Source: Streptomyces sp. NWU339 (GTDB lineage Bacteria > Actinomycetota > Actinomycetes > Streptomycetales > Streptomycetaceae). Taken from it: a stretch of 64,000 nucleotides of DNA. Below the pieces are notes generated by a model. That model was given only the letters and a program-made list of their open reading frames with translations, was not told the origin of the DNA and did no database searches. Below are positions 25,581 through 33,836 of this stretch, piece after piece. The DNA lies in the NCBI RefSeq assembly GCF_003143855.1, contig NZ_QFRK01000005.1, positions 110,897-174,896 on the forward strand, given 5' to 3'. The position numbers and the translations under genes were made by a program. Within the stretch, counting starts at the first letter, position 1, and the number at the start of each line of letters is the position of its first letter.

Positions 25581-27197
25581 CTACGTCGGGTCGAGGCCGT
25601 GGCTGCGGAACCACGCCAGCGGGTCGATCGCCGAGCCGCCGCTCGGGCGGACCTCGAAGTGGAGGTGCGGGCCGGTGGAGTTGCCCGAGTTCCCGGAGAA
25701 CGCGATCGGCTGGCCGGCCTTCACCGCCGTGCCGGAGGGGACCTGGTAGCTGGAGAGGTGGCAGTACCACGTCTCCGTGCCGTCCATCGCGGTCACGATC
25801 ATCATGTTGCCGTAGGCGCTGTTGTACTGGGTGCGGACCGTGCCGTCGGTCGCGGCCATCACCGTCGCGCCGTACGAGACGGGGAAGTCGATTCCGCTGT
25901 GCACGGACATCCAGTTGATGCCGGACTGGCCGTAGTAGGCGCTGAGGCCGTGCTGCGCGACGGGAAGCGCGAACTTCGGGCGCAGCCGCTCCTTGCGGGC
26001 CGCCTCCTCCGCCGCCGCCTTGCGGTCGGCCTCCTGCTGGGCCTTCAGGTCGATGCGTTCCTGGGTGCGACTGGCCCGGTCGGCGAAGTCGTTGGCCCCG
26101 GCGGAGAGGCTCTCGAGCTGGGTGTTGAGTTCGTTGTTGACGGTGGCGGGCTGCACCGGCGGCGGGTCCGCCGCGGTCGTCCTGGTCTCCGGGCCGCCGC
26201 CGTCCTCGGCCAGATCGCCGACCGAGGCCGCCGCGATGCCGGCGACACCCATCACGCACGCCGAGGGAACGGCCACCGTCAGCAGCGCGGAGCGCTTGGC
26301 GGGCGTGCGGCGGCGGGAACGGGACCCGCCGTGTGACGCCGCGCGCGGCGCGGGCAACGGGGTGGGCTCCTCCTGCTCGTCGAGCAGCGGGGCCGTCGTG
26401 GGCGGCTCACCGGCGTCGTCCGGTGTGTCGTGCGCGGGCTCGTAGGAGACCTCGTAGCCGGCCTCGTGGAGCTCCTGATCGGATTCCTGGGAATCGAAGG
26501 CCGGAGAGGGGTCGGCGGTGGAGGACCGCAGGTCCGGGTGCCGCTCGAACGTGGCGGTGGCCTGCTGGTCGAACGGTACGGCCTGATGCTCGTAGGAGGG
26601 GGTCTCGTAGGAATCGGAGACCTGTGTGGCCGTGACCTGTGTGGCCGTACTGCCTTCGGAGTTCCACTGCGTGGCGTCGTAGGCGCCGGTGTCGAAGGTC
26701 TGGGTGCCCCAGTGCCACTGCTGGGTCGGATCGGCGGTGCTCCGGGCCTGGTCGGGCTGGATCCAGGCGCCGTCGTCCCACTGGCCGCTCGCTTCGGGTG
26801 CCGTGGCCTGCGGCGGGACCGTCGGCATCTGCTGCTGCCCGGTGGTCCAGGCGGTCGGGTCGTAGCCGCCCGTGTCGTAGGTGACCTGTTGCTGGGCCGG
26901 GTACGCGTCGTAGTGCGCGGTGTCATGGCCGCCCGCGGACCAGTCCCCGGTGGCGTACGAAGCCGGGTCGTGACCGCTTCCCGAGAGGTTGCCGAAGAGA
27001 GGGTCGGTGGTGAAGGCCGCGGTGGCCGGGGTGCCGGTTCCCGAACCCGTGGAGTCGAAACCGTTGGTGTCGTAGCCGCTGTACGTGGTGAAGTCTCCGT
27101 ACTGGGCTTCCTGGGTGCCGTAGGACGCGTAGTGCGCCGAGACGGCGTCGGAAGCCGGGGGCGGGGCCATTGTCCCCGACGGGTGACGGTCGTTCAC
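25581..27197 (-). CDS. Membrane-anchored M23 (LytM) peptidase
   Basis: A 538-residue protein from GTG 27197, preceded by AGAGAAG. Residues 1-300 are low-complexity and rich in Tyr, Gly, Thr, Gln and Asp, with no signal peptide. A basic patch SRSRRRTPAKR precedes one transmembrane helix (about 302-327). A helical stretch (about 350-400) follows, then the LytM domain. The zinc ligands are His and Asp in MSVHSGIDFPV, with the final pair in GPHLHFEV. The long N-terminal region must therefore lie in the cytoplasm and the peptidase outside. It probably cleaves cross-bridge peptides or activates other wall hydrolases. It is convergent with pcrA. Confidence 0.9.
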   Translation of the reverse strand: MNDRHPSGTMAPPPASDAVSAHYASYGTQEAQYGDFTTYSGYDTNGFDSTGSGTGTPATAAFTTDPLFGNLSGSGHDPASYATGDWSAGGHDTAHYDAYPAQQQVTYDTGGYDPTAWTTGQQQMPTVPPQATAPEASGQWDDGAWIQPDQARSTADPTQQWHWGTQTFDTGAYDATQWNSEGSTATQVTATQVSDSYETPSYEHQAVPFDQQATATFERHPDLRSSTADPSPAFDSQESDQELHEAGYEVSYEPAHDTPDDAGEPPTTAPLLDEQEEPTPLPAPRAASHGGSRSRRRTPAKRSALLTVAVPSACVMGVAGIAAASVGDLAEDGGGPETRTTAADPPPVQPATVNNELNTQLESLSAGANDFADRASRTQERIDLKAQQEADRKAAAEEAARKERLRPKFALPVAQHGLSAYYGQSGINWMSVHSGIDFPVSYGATVMAATDGTVRTQYNSAYGNMMIVTAMDGTETWYCHLSSYQVPSGTAVKAGQPIAFSGNSGNSTGPHLHFEVRPSGGSAIDPLAWFRSHGLDPT

Positions 27198-27490
27198 CAA
27201 CTTCTCTTTCGCCTCGACAACAGGGGCTGGCAGAGCAGTGCGGCGACTGTACCCGGCGGTACGCGGGCGCGACAATCTTCCGCAGGTTTCGCGCGCGCAG
27301 GAAACGGGCATTCGGTTGCGTTTTGGCGGCGGGTATTCACGGTCTTGGCTTTGTGTTCGAAGTCTGTTCGAGATTTGTATGCGTTCACGTCGCCAAGTCG
27401 GCCGGGTGGAGCGGCTGTTGTTCGGGTGGGAAAGTGCTGCCGTCGTGATGGTCGAGGGGCATGCGCTTCGGGCGTGTCGCCGCCCTCCCG

Positions 27491-28357
27491 TCACGCCACC
27501 GTCAGGCCGCCCGCATGGCCGGTGGACGGCTCTCCGGGGTGCGCCGCATCGAGGGCCTCCCGTATGCCGGTCGCCACGGCGGGGTGCACGGGCAGGGCGA
27601 GGTGGCCGACGCCGCCCACCCGCACGTTCTGCGCGACCAGGTCCCGGTGCTGGATGCAGGCCGATTCCAGCGGGTCCATGATGTGGTCGAGGTCGCTCCA
27701 GAAGGCGACGAAGCGGGTGCGGCAGCCGGGCGCGGGGCGGGCGAGCTCCTCGACCACCGGTGAACCGGGACGCATCTGGCGCACGATGGGGTGCGCGTTG
27801 GCCAGCGGCGCGACGCGCGTGCCGGAATGCGGGGTGCCGAGCGTGACGAGGGTCCGTACGCGGGCGTCACCGCCCAGGCGCTGCGCGTAGTACCGCGCTA
27901 TCAGCCCTCCGAGGCTGTGCCCGACGATGTCGACGCGGCTGCTGCCGGTGCGCTCGCACACTTCTTCTATGTGTCGGCCCAGCAGTTCGGCCGCGACGCG
28001 GATGTCGCAGGTCAGCGGAGAGTAGTTGAGCGACTCGACCTGTTGCCTGCCGTGCTGGGCGAGACTGCGGCGCAGCAGCAGGAACACCGAGCGGTTGTCG
28101 ATGAAGCCGTGCAGCAGCACGACCGGGGGTCGGCACTCCGTCGGCAGCTTCGCGGTGCCGTCCGGCGGGGGGAGCTCAGGCGTCGTGTCCCGCCGCTCCT
28201 GCACGATGCCGGCGGGATAGAGGAGCATGTGGCCCACCAGGATGGCGAGCTCCAGGGCGGTGGCCTTCAGCAGGGCGGTGGAGAGACCTGCCAGCCGGCT
28301 CGGCACCAGGCGCCGGCAGAGCGGCAGAAAGGGGAGTACTGCCTCCGTGACCTTCAT
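27491..28357 (-). CDS. Alpha/beta hydrolase of the bacterial lipase type
   Basis: A 288-residue protein started at ATG 28357, with AGGAGG 8 bases upstream. An N-terminal hydrophobic segment (about 24-46, LLKATALELAILVGHMLLYPAG) may anchor it in the membrane. The hydrolase core shows PVVLLHGFIDN (oxyanion loop), the nucleophile elbow DIVGHSLGGLIARYYAQ, TLGTPHSGTRVAP and a late GVGHLALPVHP with the catalytic His. TPHSG and the elbow are typical of class I bacterial lipases and PGAP1-like esterases. The substrate (lipid or ester) is not known. The two-residue acid of the triad cannot be fixed by eye. Confidence 0.87.
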   Translation of the reverse strand: MKVTEAVLPFLPLCRRLVPSRLAGLSTALLKATALELAILVGHMLLYPAGIVQERRDTTPELPPPDGTAKLPTECRPPVVLLHGFIDNRSVFLLLRRSLAQHGRQQVESLNYSPLTCDIRVAAELLGRHIEEVCERTGSSRVDIVGHSLGGLIARYYAQRLGGDARVRTLVTLGTPHSGTRVAPLANAHPIVRQMRPGSPVVEELARPAPGCRTRFVAFWSDLDHIMDPLESACIQHRDLVAQNVRVGGVGHLALPVHPAVATGIREALDAAHPGEPSTGHAGGLTVA

Positions 28358-28811
28358 GGCCGACCTCCTGTCGGCACGCGAAGGACAGCTCTGTCCCCCA
28401 TGTGCCCTCATGGGGTTCGCTACGAAAAGCGGTCGACGCCGCGCCCGTCAGGAGCTTTGGCTGGCCGCGGCGGTGGGACGACCTCGTTGCGAATCCCTTA
28501 TACGCATGTTCCCACTGTTGTCCGCGTGTCGCACGGGCAGCAGTACCCGGCTCGTGAGGCACCGGGACGGTGCGCGATGAACATGTCCCTCTGTGTGATT
28601 TCCCCCTCGGTCCGCACCGTGAAACTGCCGGTTACGAGATGCTGGGGGATAACGTTCGTTCACTTCTCCGGTCCGGTACGGGCCGGGGCGCCCGTGCCTT
28701 GGCGGCGCATTCGGTGGGCGGCGGAGGCGGGCGGCACGTGACGGGTGCGGCATGCCTTGTATGTGCGGTATTGCTCGGTACGGATGGATGTAGTCGCTTC
28801 AGGAGGCAGTA
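28358..28811. other. Intergenic region before icmB, no gene seen
   Basis: 454 bp between divergent genes. It contains only short frames opposite or beside real genes. I see no tRNA, riboswitch or strong hairpin. The icmB ribosome site AGGAGG lies at its end; a cobalamin riboswitch was looked for and not seen. Confidence 0.5.
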
Positions 28812-29228
<417 letters not shown>

Positions 29229-29395
29229 ACCCCGGCCCGGGCGGTCCCCGTCGACCGCGCGGGCCCCGGCTCGGAACCGACGGTGCGGGCTCCGCGACTC
29301 CGATGCGGACCACGCGGCCGGACCGGCCACGGTCGGCGCGGTCGGCCCCGGGTTCATCCGCGAGGGCGGTGCGCGGTGGTCGGGGAGCCGGGGAG

Positions 29396-31090
29396 TCAGG
29401 GGTGGCCGGGTGGCGCCGGGGTCAGCTCCGCCAGCATCGCGGCGCGCAGTCGCAGCGTGGTGACCAGTCGCTGGAACGCCTCCGACCAGTAGCCACCGGA
29501 GCCCGGCGAGGCGTCCTCCGGCTCGTCCGGTACGGCCAGGAGCGCATCGAGGTGGCCCGCCTCCGAGGGATCGAGGCAGCGCTCGGCCAGGCCCATGACA
29601 CCGCTGAAACTCCAGGGATAACTCCCCGCGTCCCGGGCGATGTTGAGCGCGTCCACCACGGCCCGGCCGAGCGGTGGTGCCCACGGCACCGCGCACACGC
29701 CGAGCAGCTGGAACGCGTCCGGCAGCCCGTGTGTCCCGATGAACCCCGCCACCCATTCGGCTCGTTCGGCCGCGTCCAGCGTGCCGAGCAGCTTGGCCCG
29801 TTCGGCCAGGGACACGGCTCCCGGGCCGCCCGCCTCCACCGCGGCGGGCTCGCCGAGCAGTGCCCGCGACCACTCCGCGTCCCGCTGGCGCACCGCCGCG
29901 CGGCACCATGCCGCGTGCAGTTCGCTCCGCCAGTCGTCCGCCACGGGGAGGGCCACGATCTGCCGGGGGGAACGTCCGCCGAGCCGTCGCGACCAGGTGC
30001 CCAGGGGGGCCGCCTCCACCAGCTGCCCCAGCCACCACGACCGTTCGCCCCGGCCCGCGGGAGCCTTGGCCGTCACCCCGTCGCGCTCCATGTCCGCGTC
30101 GCACTCGTGCGGCGCCTCGACGGTGAGGGTGGGCGTGTCCCGGGTGTGGTCCACGGCCACGCACACCCCGGCCCGGACCGCCATACGCTCCGCGAGGGCC
30201 GAACCGGGCAGCGCCGACAGCAGCTCGGCGGCGGTCGCCCGTACGTTGCGACTGCGGTCGGCGAGCGCCAGCTCCAGGAACGGCTCGTCGTCCGGGGCGA
30301 GACGGGTGCGCAACGAGTCGAGGAACATCAGCCGGTCCTCGGCCCGCTCCGTCGCCCAGGTCGTCGCGAGGAGTTCGCGTGCGGCGGCGGGCCGACGGGA
30401 ACGGAGGGTGGCGAGCAGGGCGACCCGTTCCGCGAAGAGGCCCTCCTGCCAGAGCCGCAGGGACGAATCCGTGTTCTCGGGGTCCTCGGGAACCTCGGGG
30501 TTCACGGCGTTCATGGTCCCCGGCAGTGACACGCCCCCTCCCGGCGTCGAGCGCAGGGCGAACCGCCACTCCGGGTTGAGGCGGGCCAGCCACAGAGCGC
30601 GCGGCCCCGCGAACCGCAGGACCGCCGGCCGCAGGTCCGTACGCCCCCGCGCGGCGTCGAGCAGCGCGGGCAGTGCCGGGGCGGGCGCCGCGAAGCCGTG
30701 GGCGTTCGCCGCCGCCAGCCACTGGGGCAGCAGCTCCATCAGGTCCGGTGCCGTGCCCCGGCGGCCGCCGCCGGAGGTGCCGGGGCGGTCGGACAGCAGC
30801 ATCGTGAGCCTGCGGGCGGCGGCGGGTGGCAGCGCGGGGCGCGGGTCCCGGGGCGCCGGTCGCGGACGCTCCGCCGCCCCGGCGGGGCGCAGTCCGGCGC
30901 GGCGCCGCACGGTCGCCACGGCCGCCGCGTCCAGCAGCGCCTTCGGGGCGTCCGCGCCGGGCGCGGCGCCGGCCGGAGTACGCCGGTCCGTCCCCAGCAG
31001 CGCCGTGGTGACGAGGTCCTCCCAGGCGCCCGAGAGGGACGGGTCCGCAGAGTGCGGCGCCGACGCGGCCGGTACGGAGGTCCTGCTCAT
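29396..31090 (-). CDS. DUF5691 protein of the SWIM/MoxR/VWA locus
   Basis: A 564-residue protein started at ATG 31090, with AAGGAAG 4-10 bases upstream. An N-terminal segment WEDLVTTALLGTDRRTP is followed by helical repeats rich in Leu, Ala and Arg (LLPQWLAAANAHGF, ARLNPEWRFALR, WATERAEDRLMFLDSLRTRL, RNVRATAAELLSALPGS). These look like HEAT/ARM-type alpha-solenoid repeats. No catalytic motif is visible. Its place behind the SWIM gene (stop at 31158) with a 67-bp gap suggests one transcript. Product is probably a scaffold or substrate adaptor for the divergent MoxR/VWA proteins. The family name is from recall of actinobacterial annotation. Confidence 0.8.
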   Translation of the reverse strand: MSRTSVPAASAPHSADPSLSGAWEDLVTTALLGTDRRTPAGAAPGADAPKALLDAAAVATVRRRAGLRPAGAAERPRPAPRDPRPALPPAAARRLTMLLSDRPGTSGGGRRGTAPDLMELLPQWLAAANAHGFAAPAPALPALLDAARGRTDLRPAVLRFAGPRALWLARLNPEWRFALRSTPGGGVSLPGTMNAVNPEVPEDPENTDSSLRLWQEGLFAERVALLATLRSRRPAAARELLATTWATERAEDRLMFLDSLRTRLAPDDEPFLELALADRSRNVRATAAELLSALPGSALAERMAVRAGVCVAVDHTRDTPTLTVEAPHECDADMERDGVTAKAPAGRGERSWWLGQLVEAAPLGTWSRRLGGRSPRQIVALPVADDWRSELHAAWCRAAVRQRDAEWSRALLGEPAAVEAGGPGAVSLAERAKLLGTLDAAERAEWVAGFIGTHGLPDAFQLLGVCAVPWAPPLGRAVVDALNIARDAGSYPWSFSGVMGLAERCLDPSEAGHLDALLAVPDEPEDASPGSGGYWSEAFQRLVTTLRLRAAMLAELTPAPPGHP

Positions 31091-31157
31091 GAGCTTCCTT
31101 TCCGTCGGGCGCCCGGAAGCGGCCGGAGGCGGGTGGGGTCGGCGAAGTGCGGGCTGC

Positions 31158-32513
31158 TCAGCACAGCGGCACCACCTCGCCGGGCCCCTCCGGCCAGGCC
31201 GCCAGCGGGGTGAATCCCCGGTGGCCGCACTCGCCGAAGACCGTGACCGGCGCACCGCCCGAGAGGGCGACGAGACGCCACAGGCCGGGACGGGAACACG
31301 CGGCCGCGGTGAGCGGCAGGGCGGCGTCCTCGTCGGCGTCCGCGAGCTGCCAGGAGTCGCCGTCCGGGGCGGGTATCACCCGGTCCAGGGTCACCGGAAC
31401 GGAGTCCAGCCAGGGGTCGTCGCGCAGCGCGTCGCCGTAACGGGCGGTGGCCCGGGCCGTCGTCGTCCCGGGGGGCCGCTCGGCCGTGGGGGCGGGCGCC
31501 GCGAACCGCTCACCGAGCGCCGCCCGCGACTGCCCGGTGCCCGGGTAGGCGGACAACTCCGCGTCCAGGGCCAGCCCCACCGGCAGCGCGAGTTCCGGAG
31601 CGCGCCCCGCGGCCCCGTAGGAGAGGAGCAGCGCGGTGCGCCGCGAGTCCGTGCCGTACAGCCAGATCCGGCGGGTCGTCAGGCGCGCGTCCGCCGAGTC
31701 GTACTGGGCGAGGACCAGCCAGCGGTCCCGCACCGGCGGGCCCTCCGCCGAGGTCGGCAGACCGATGCGGGAGCGGACGGTCGCGGCCAGCCCCTCCGGC
31801 AGCCGATCACGGCGCAGCCAGCCCTGATCGAGGAGGTGGAGCAGTGCGCACTCCTCCAGCAGTCGCACCGGCCACCCCGGGCCCGTGCCCGGAATCGCCC
31901 CCAACTCCCGGACCCTGGTGGCCAGTCCCTGCGCCTGTGCGTCGATCATGCGGGCCGCCGTCTCCTCCCACAGGCCGTACCCGGACCGCTCCGCCGTGGC
32001 CAGTCCGCCGCGGAGCAGATCCGTCAGCCGCTGCTCCAGCTCCGACGCACCCGCGGTGACCCGCTCGGCCCGGCGCTCCGCCCTGCGCCGGGCCGCCTCC
32101 GGATCGACGGGTCCGGACGGGGGACCCGACGGGGCCGCGGTCCCGTTCCGTTCCGCGCGCCCGCGCCTGCCCGTGATCCACTGCCCGGCCCACTCCGGCA
32201 CCTCCGCCCGCGGCACCGCCCCCTCGTCGCCCGCCCAGAGCAGCAGCAGGCCCAGGGCGTGCTTGCACGGGAACTTGCGACTCAGGCAACTGCACTTGTA
32301 CGCGGGCCCGGAGGCGTCCGCGATGTCGACCACCGTCCGGTACGGCCTGCTGCCGCTGCCCTCGCACAGCCCCCACACCACCCCCTCGCCCGAACTGCCG
32401 GCCTCGGACCACGGACCGGCCGCGCCGAGTCTGCTTCCCGCTGTGCGCGACGCGACGTCAGGCGCCAAGGCCAGCACCTGGTCCGCGGTCCAGCGCACCC
32501 CCTGCTGAGTCAT
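31158..32513 (-). CDS. SWIM zinc-finger protein
   Basis: A 451-residue protein started at ATG 32513. Residues near 70-85 carry the SWIM zinc motif CxC-x6-CxH (CSCLSRKFPCKH), which binds DNA or protein. The preceding SGPAYKCS and following ALGLLLLWAGDEG fit the family. An Ala/Arg/Glu-rich helix lies near 140-200 (RRRAERRAERVTAGASELEQRL), and a larger C-terminal domain (VRDRWLVLAQYDSADARLTTRRIWLYG) follows. The mRNA is probably leaderless: a RecA-NDp promoter ends 7 bases before the ATG. In recombination proteins such as the Shu complex, SWIM domains bind DNA ends, which fits a damage role by analogy only. Confidence 0.88.
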   Translation of the reverse strand: MTQQGVRWTADQVLALAPDVASRTAGSRLGAAGPWSEAGSSGEGVVWGLCEGSGSRPYRTVVDIADASGPAYKCSCLSRKFPCKHALGLLLLWAGDEGAVPRAEVPEWAGQWITGRRGRAERNGTAAPSGPPSGPVDPEAARRRAERRAERVTAGASELEQRLTDLLRGGLATAERSGYGLWEETAARMIDAQAQGLATRVRELGAIPGTGPGWPVRLLEECALLHLLDQGWLRRDRLPEGLAATVRSRIGLPTSAEGPPVRDRWLVLAQYDSADARLTTRRIWLYGTDSRRTALLLSYGAAGRAPELALPVGLALDAELSAYPGTGQSRAALGERFAAPAPTAERPPGTTTARATARYGDALRDDPWLDSVPVTLDRVIPAPDGDSWQLADADEDAALPLTAAACSRPGLWRLVALSGGAPVTVFGECGHRGFTPLAAWPEGPGEVVPLC

Positions 32514-32520
32514 GTCGTCG

Positions 32521-32546
32521 AAGGTAGATCCCCCCACTGACAATCG
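32521..32546 (-). promoter_or_regulatory. RecA-independent DNA-damage promoter of the SWIM gene
   Basis: On the minus strand TTGTCAGTG (32543-32535), 8 bases, then TACCTT (32526-32521) match TTGTCRGTG-N8-TANNNT exactly. The -10 ends 7 bases before ATG 32513, which indicates a leaderless message. The same arm continues as CGATTGTCAGTGG, repeated in reverse at 32577-32589. Confidence 0.85.
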
Positions 32547-32589
32547 GCCTTGCATGAGCGTTTGCCCAGGTCACAGCGATTGTCAGTGG
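32534..32589. promoter_or_regulatory. 13-bp inverted repeat shared by the divergent SWIM and MoxR promoters
   Basis: CCACTGACAATCG (32534-32546) and CGATTGTCAGTGG (32577-32589) are exact complements 30 bp apart. Each arm holds a TTGTCAGTG half of a damage promoter pointing outward. On the plus strand the spacing-matched -10 is CACGGT, one key base from TANNNT, so the MoxR side may be weaker. Confidence 0.8.
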
Positions 32590-32645
32590 TGTGGTGCACG
32601 GTGGGTACCAGATCCGAACCGGCCGAGCTGGAGGGGGACTCAGCC

Positions 32646-33836
32646 ATGTCTGTGCCTGTCGAACCGACGTCTGTCGAACCGACACCCGTCGACCCGAGCC
32701 GGAACGGCTCCGCGCCCGTGGACGGGGGCGCGGGGGCCACCCCGCCCGCGCCCGCGACCGAGGTGCTGCGGGCGCATGCCGAGGACGCCTTCGCCGCCGA
32801 ACTCACCGCGCTGGCCGCGCAGGACGACCGTCCGCGGCCGGCCCGCTGGAAGCTGTCCCCGTGGGCCGTCGCCACCTATCTGCTCGGCGGCACACTGCCG
32901 GACGGCACCGTGATCACACCGAAGTACGTCGGCCCGCGCCGCATCGTCGAGGTCGCCGTCACCACCCTGGCCACCGATCGCGCCCTGCTTCTGCTCGGCG
33001 TGCCCGGCACCGCGAAGACCTGGGTGTCCGAGCACCTGGCCGCGGCGGTCAGCGGCGACTCCACCCTGCTGGTCCAGGGCACCGCCGGCACGCCCGAGGA
33101 GGCCATCCGCTACGGCTGGAACTACGCCCGGCTGCTAGCCCACGGCCCCAGCCGCGACGCCCTCGTGCCCAGCCCCGTCATGCGCGCGATGACGGAGGGG
33201 ACGACGGTCCGCGTCGAGGAACTGACCCGGATCCCGGCCGATGTGCAGGACACGCTGATCACGATCCTGTCGGAGAAGACGCTGCCGATACCGGAACTGG
33301 GCCAGGAGGTGCAGGCGGTCCGCGGCTTCAACCTGATCGCCACCGCCAACGACCGTGACCGGGGGGTCAACGACCTGTCCAGCGCCCTGCGCCGCCGGTT
33401 CAACACCGTGGTGCTGCCGCTGCCCGAGACCCCCGAGGCGGAGGTCGACATCGTCTCGCGCCGGGTGGACCAGATCGGCCGCTCCCTCGACCTGCCGACC
33501 GCGCCCGACGGCATCGACGAGATCCGCCGTGTCGTCACCGTCTTCCGCGAGCTGCGCGACGGGGTCACCGCCGACGGCCGGACGAAACTGAAGTCGCCCA
33601 GCGGCACCCTGTCGACCGCCGAGGCGATCTCCGTGGTCACGGGCGGGCTGGCGCTGGCGGCCCACTTCGGGGACGGCGTGCTGCGGGCCGGGGACGTGGC
33701 GGCGGGCATGCTCGGCGCGGTCGTCCGTGACCCGGCGGCGGACCGCGTCGTCTGGCAGGAGTACCTGGAGACCGTCGTCCGCGAACGCGACGGCTGGAAG
33801 GACTTCTACCGGGCCTGCAGGGAGGCAGGCGCGTGA
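32646..33836 (+). CDS. MoxR-family AAA+ ATPase
   Basis: A 396-residue ATPase started at ATG 32646, with GGAGGG 9-14 bases upstream. A disordered Pro-rich N-terminus precedes PWAVATYLLGGTLPDG. Walker A is LGVPGTAKTWVSEHLA and Walker B is VRVEELTRIPADVQ. Sensor 1 is NLIATANDRDRG, the arginine finger is in LSSALRRRFNTVVLPLP, and GTLSTAEAISV begins the lid. MoxR proteins are chaperone-like ATPases that work with VWA proteins to remodel targets or insert metal cofactors. The next genes, DUF5682 and VWA, overlap or abut, forming an operon with stop/start overlaps. The Glu-Glu instead of Asp-Glu in Walker B is worth noting. Confidence 0.93.
   Translation: MSVPVEPTSVEPTPVDPSRNGSAPVDGGAGATPPAPATEVLRAHAEDAFAAELTALAAQDDRPRPARWKLSPWAVATYLLGGTLPDGTVITPKYVGPRRIVEVAVTTLATDRALLLLGVPGTAKTWVSEHLAAAVSGDSTLLVQGTAGTPEEAIRYGWNYARLLAHGPSRDALVPSPVMRAMTEGTTVRVEELTRIPADVQDTLITILSEKTLPIPELGQEVQAVRGFNLIATANDRDRGVNDLSSALRRRFNTVVLPLPETPEAEVDIVSRRVDQIGRSLDLPTAPDGIDEIRRVVTVFRELRDGVTADGRTKLKSPSGTLSTAEAISVVTGGLALAAHFGDGVLRAGDVAAGMLGAVVRDPAADRVVWQEYLETVVRERDGWKDFYRACREAGA

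Noticed and set aside
27345..27370. Possible LexA box near TCGAAC sequences before the M23 gene
   Set aside because: The TCGAAC copies are direct, not inverted (GAAC-N4-GTTC is needed).
28358..28811. Possible cobalamin riboswitch before the B12-binding subunit gene
   Set aside because: No B12-box-like sequence or matching hairpins seen.
29640..32540. Plus-strand frame of about 966 codons
   Set aside because: It is opposite the DUF5691 and SWIM genes. The Arg/Ser/Pro-rich product is typical of antisense translation.
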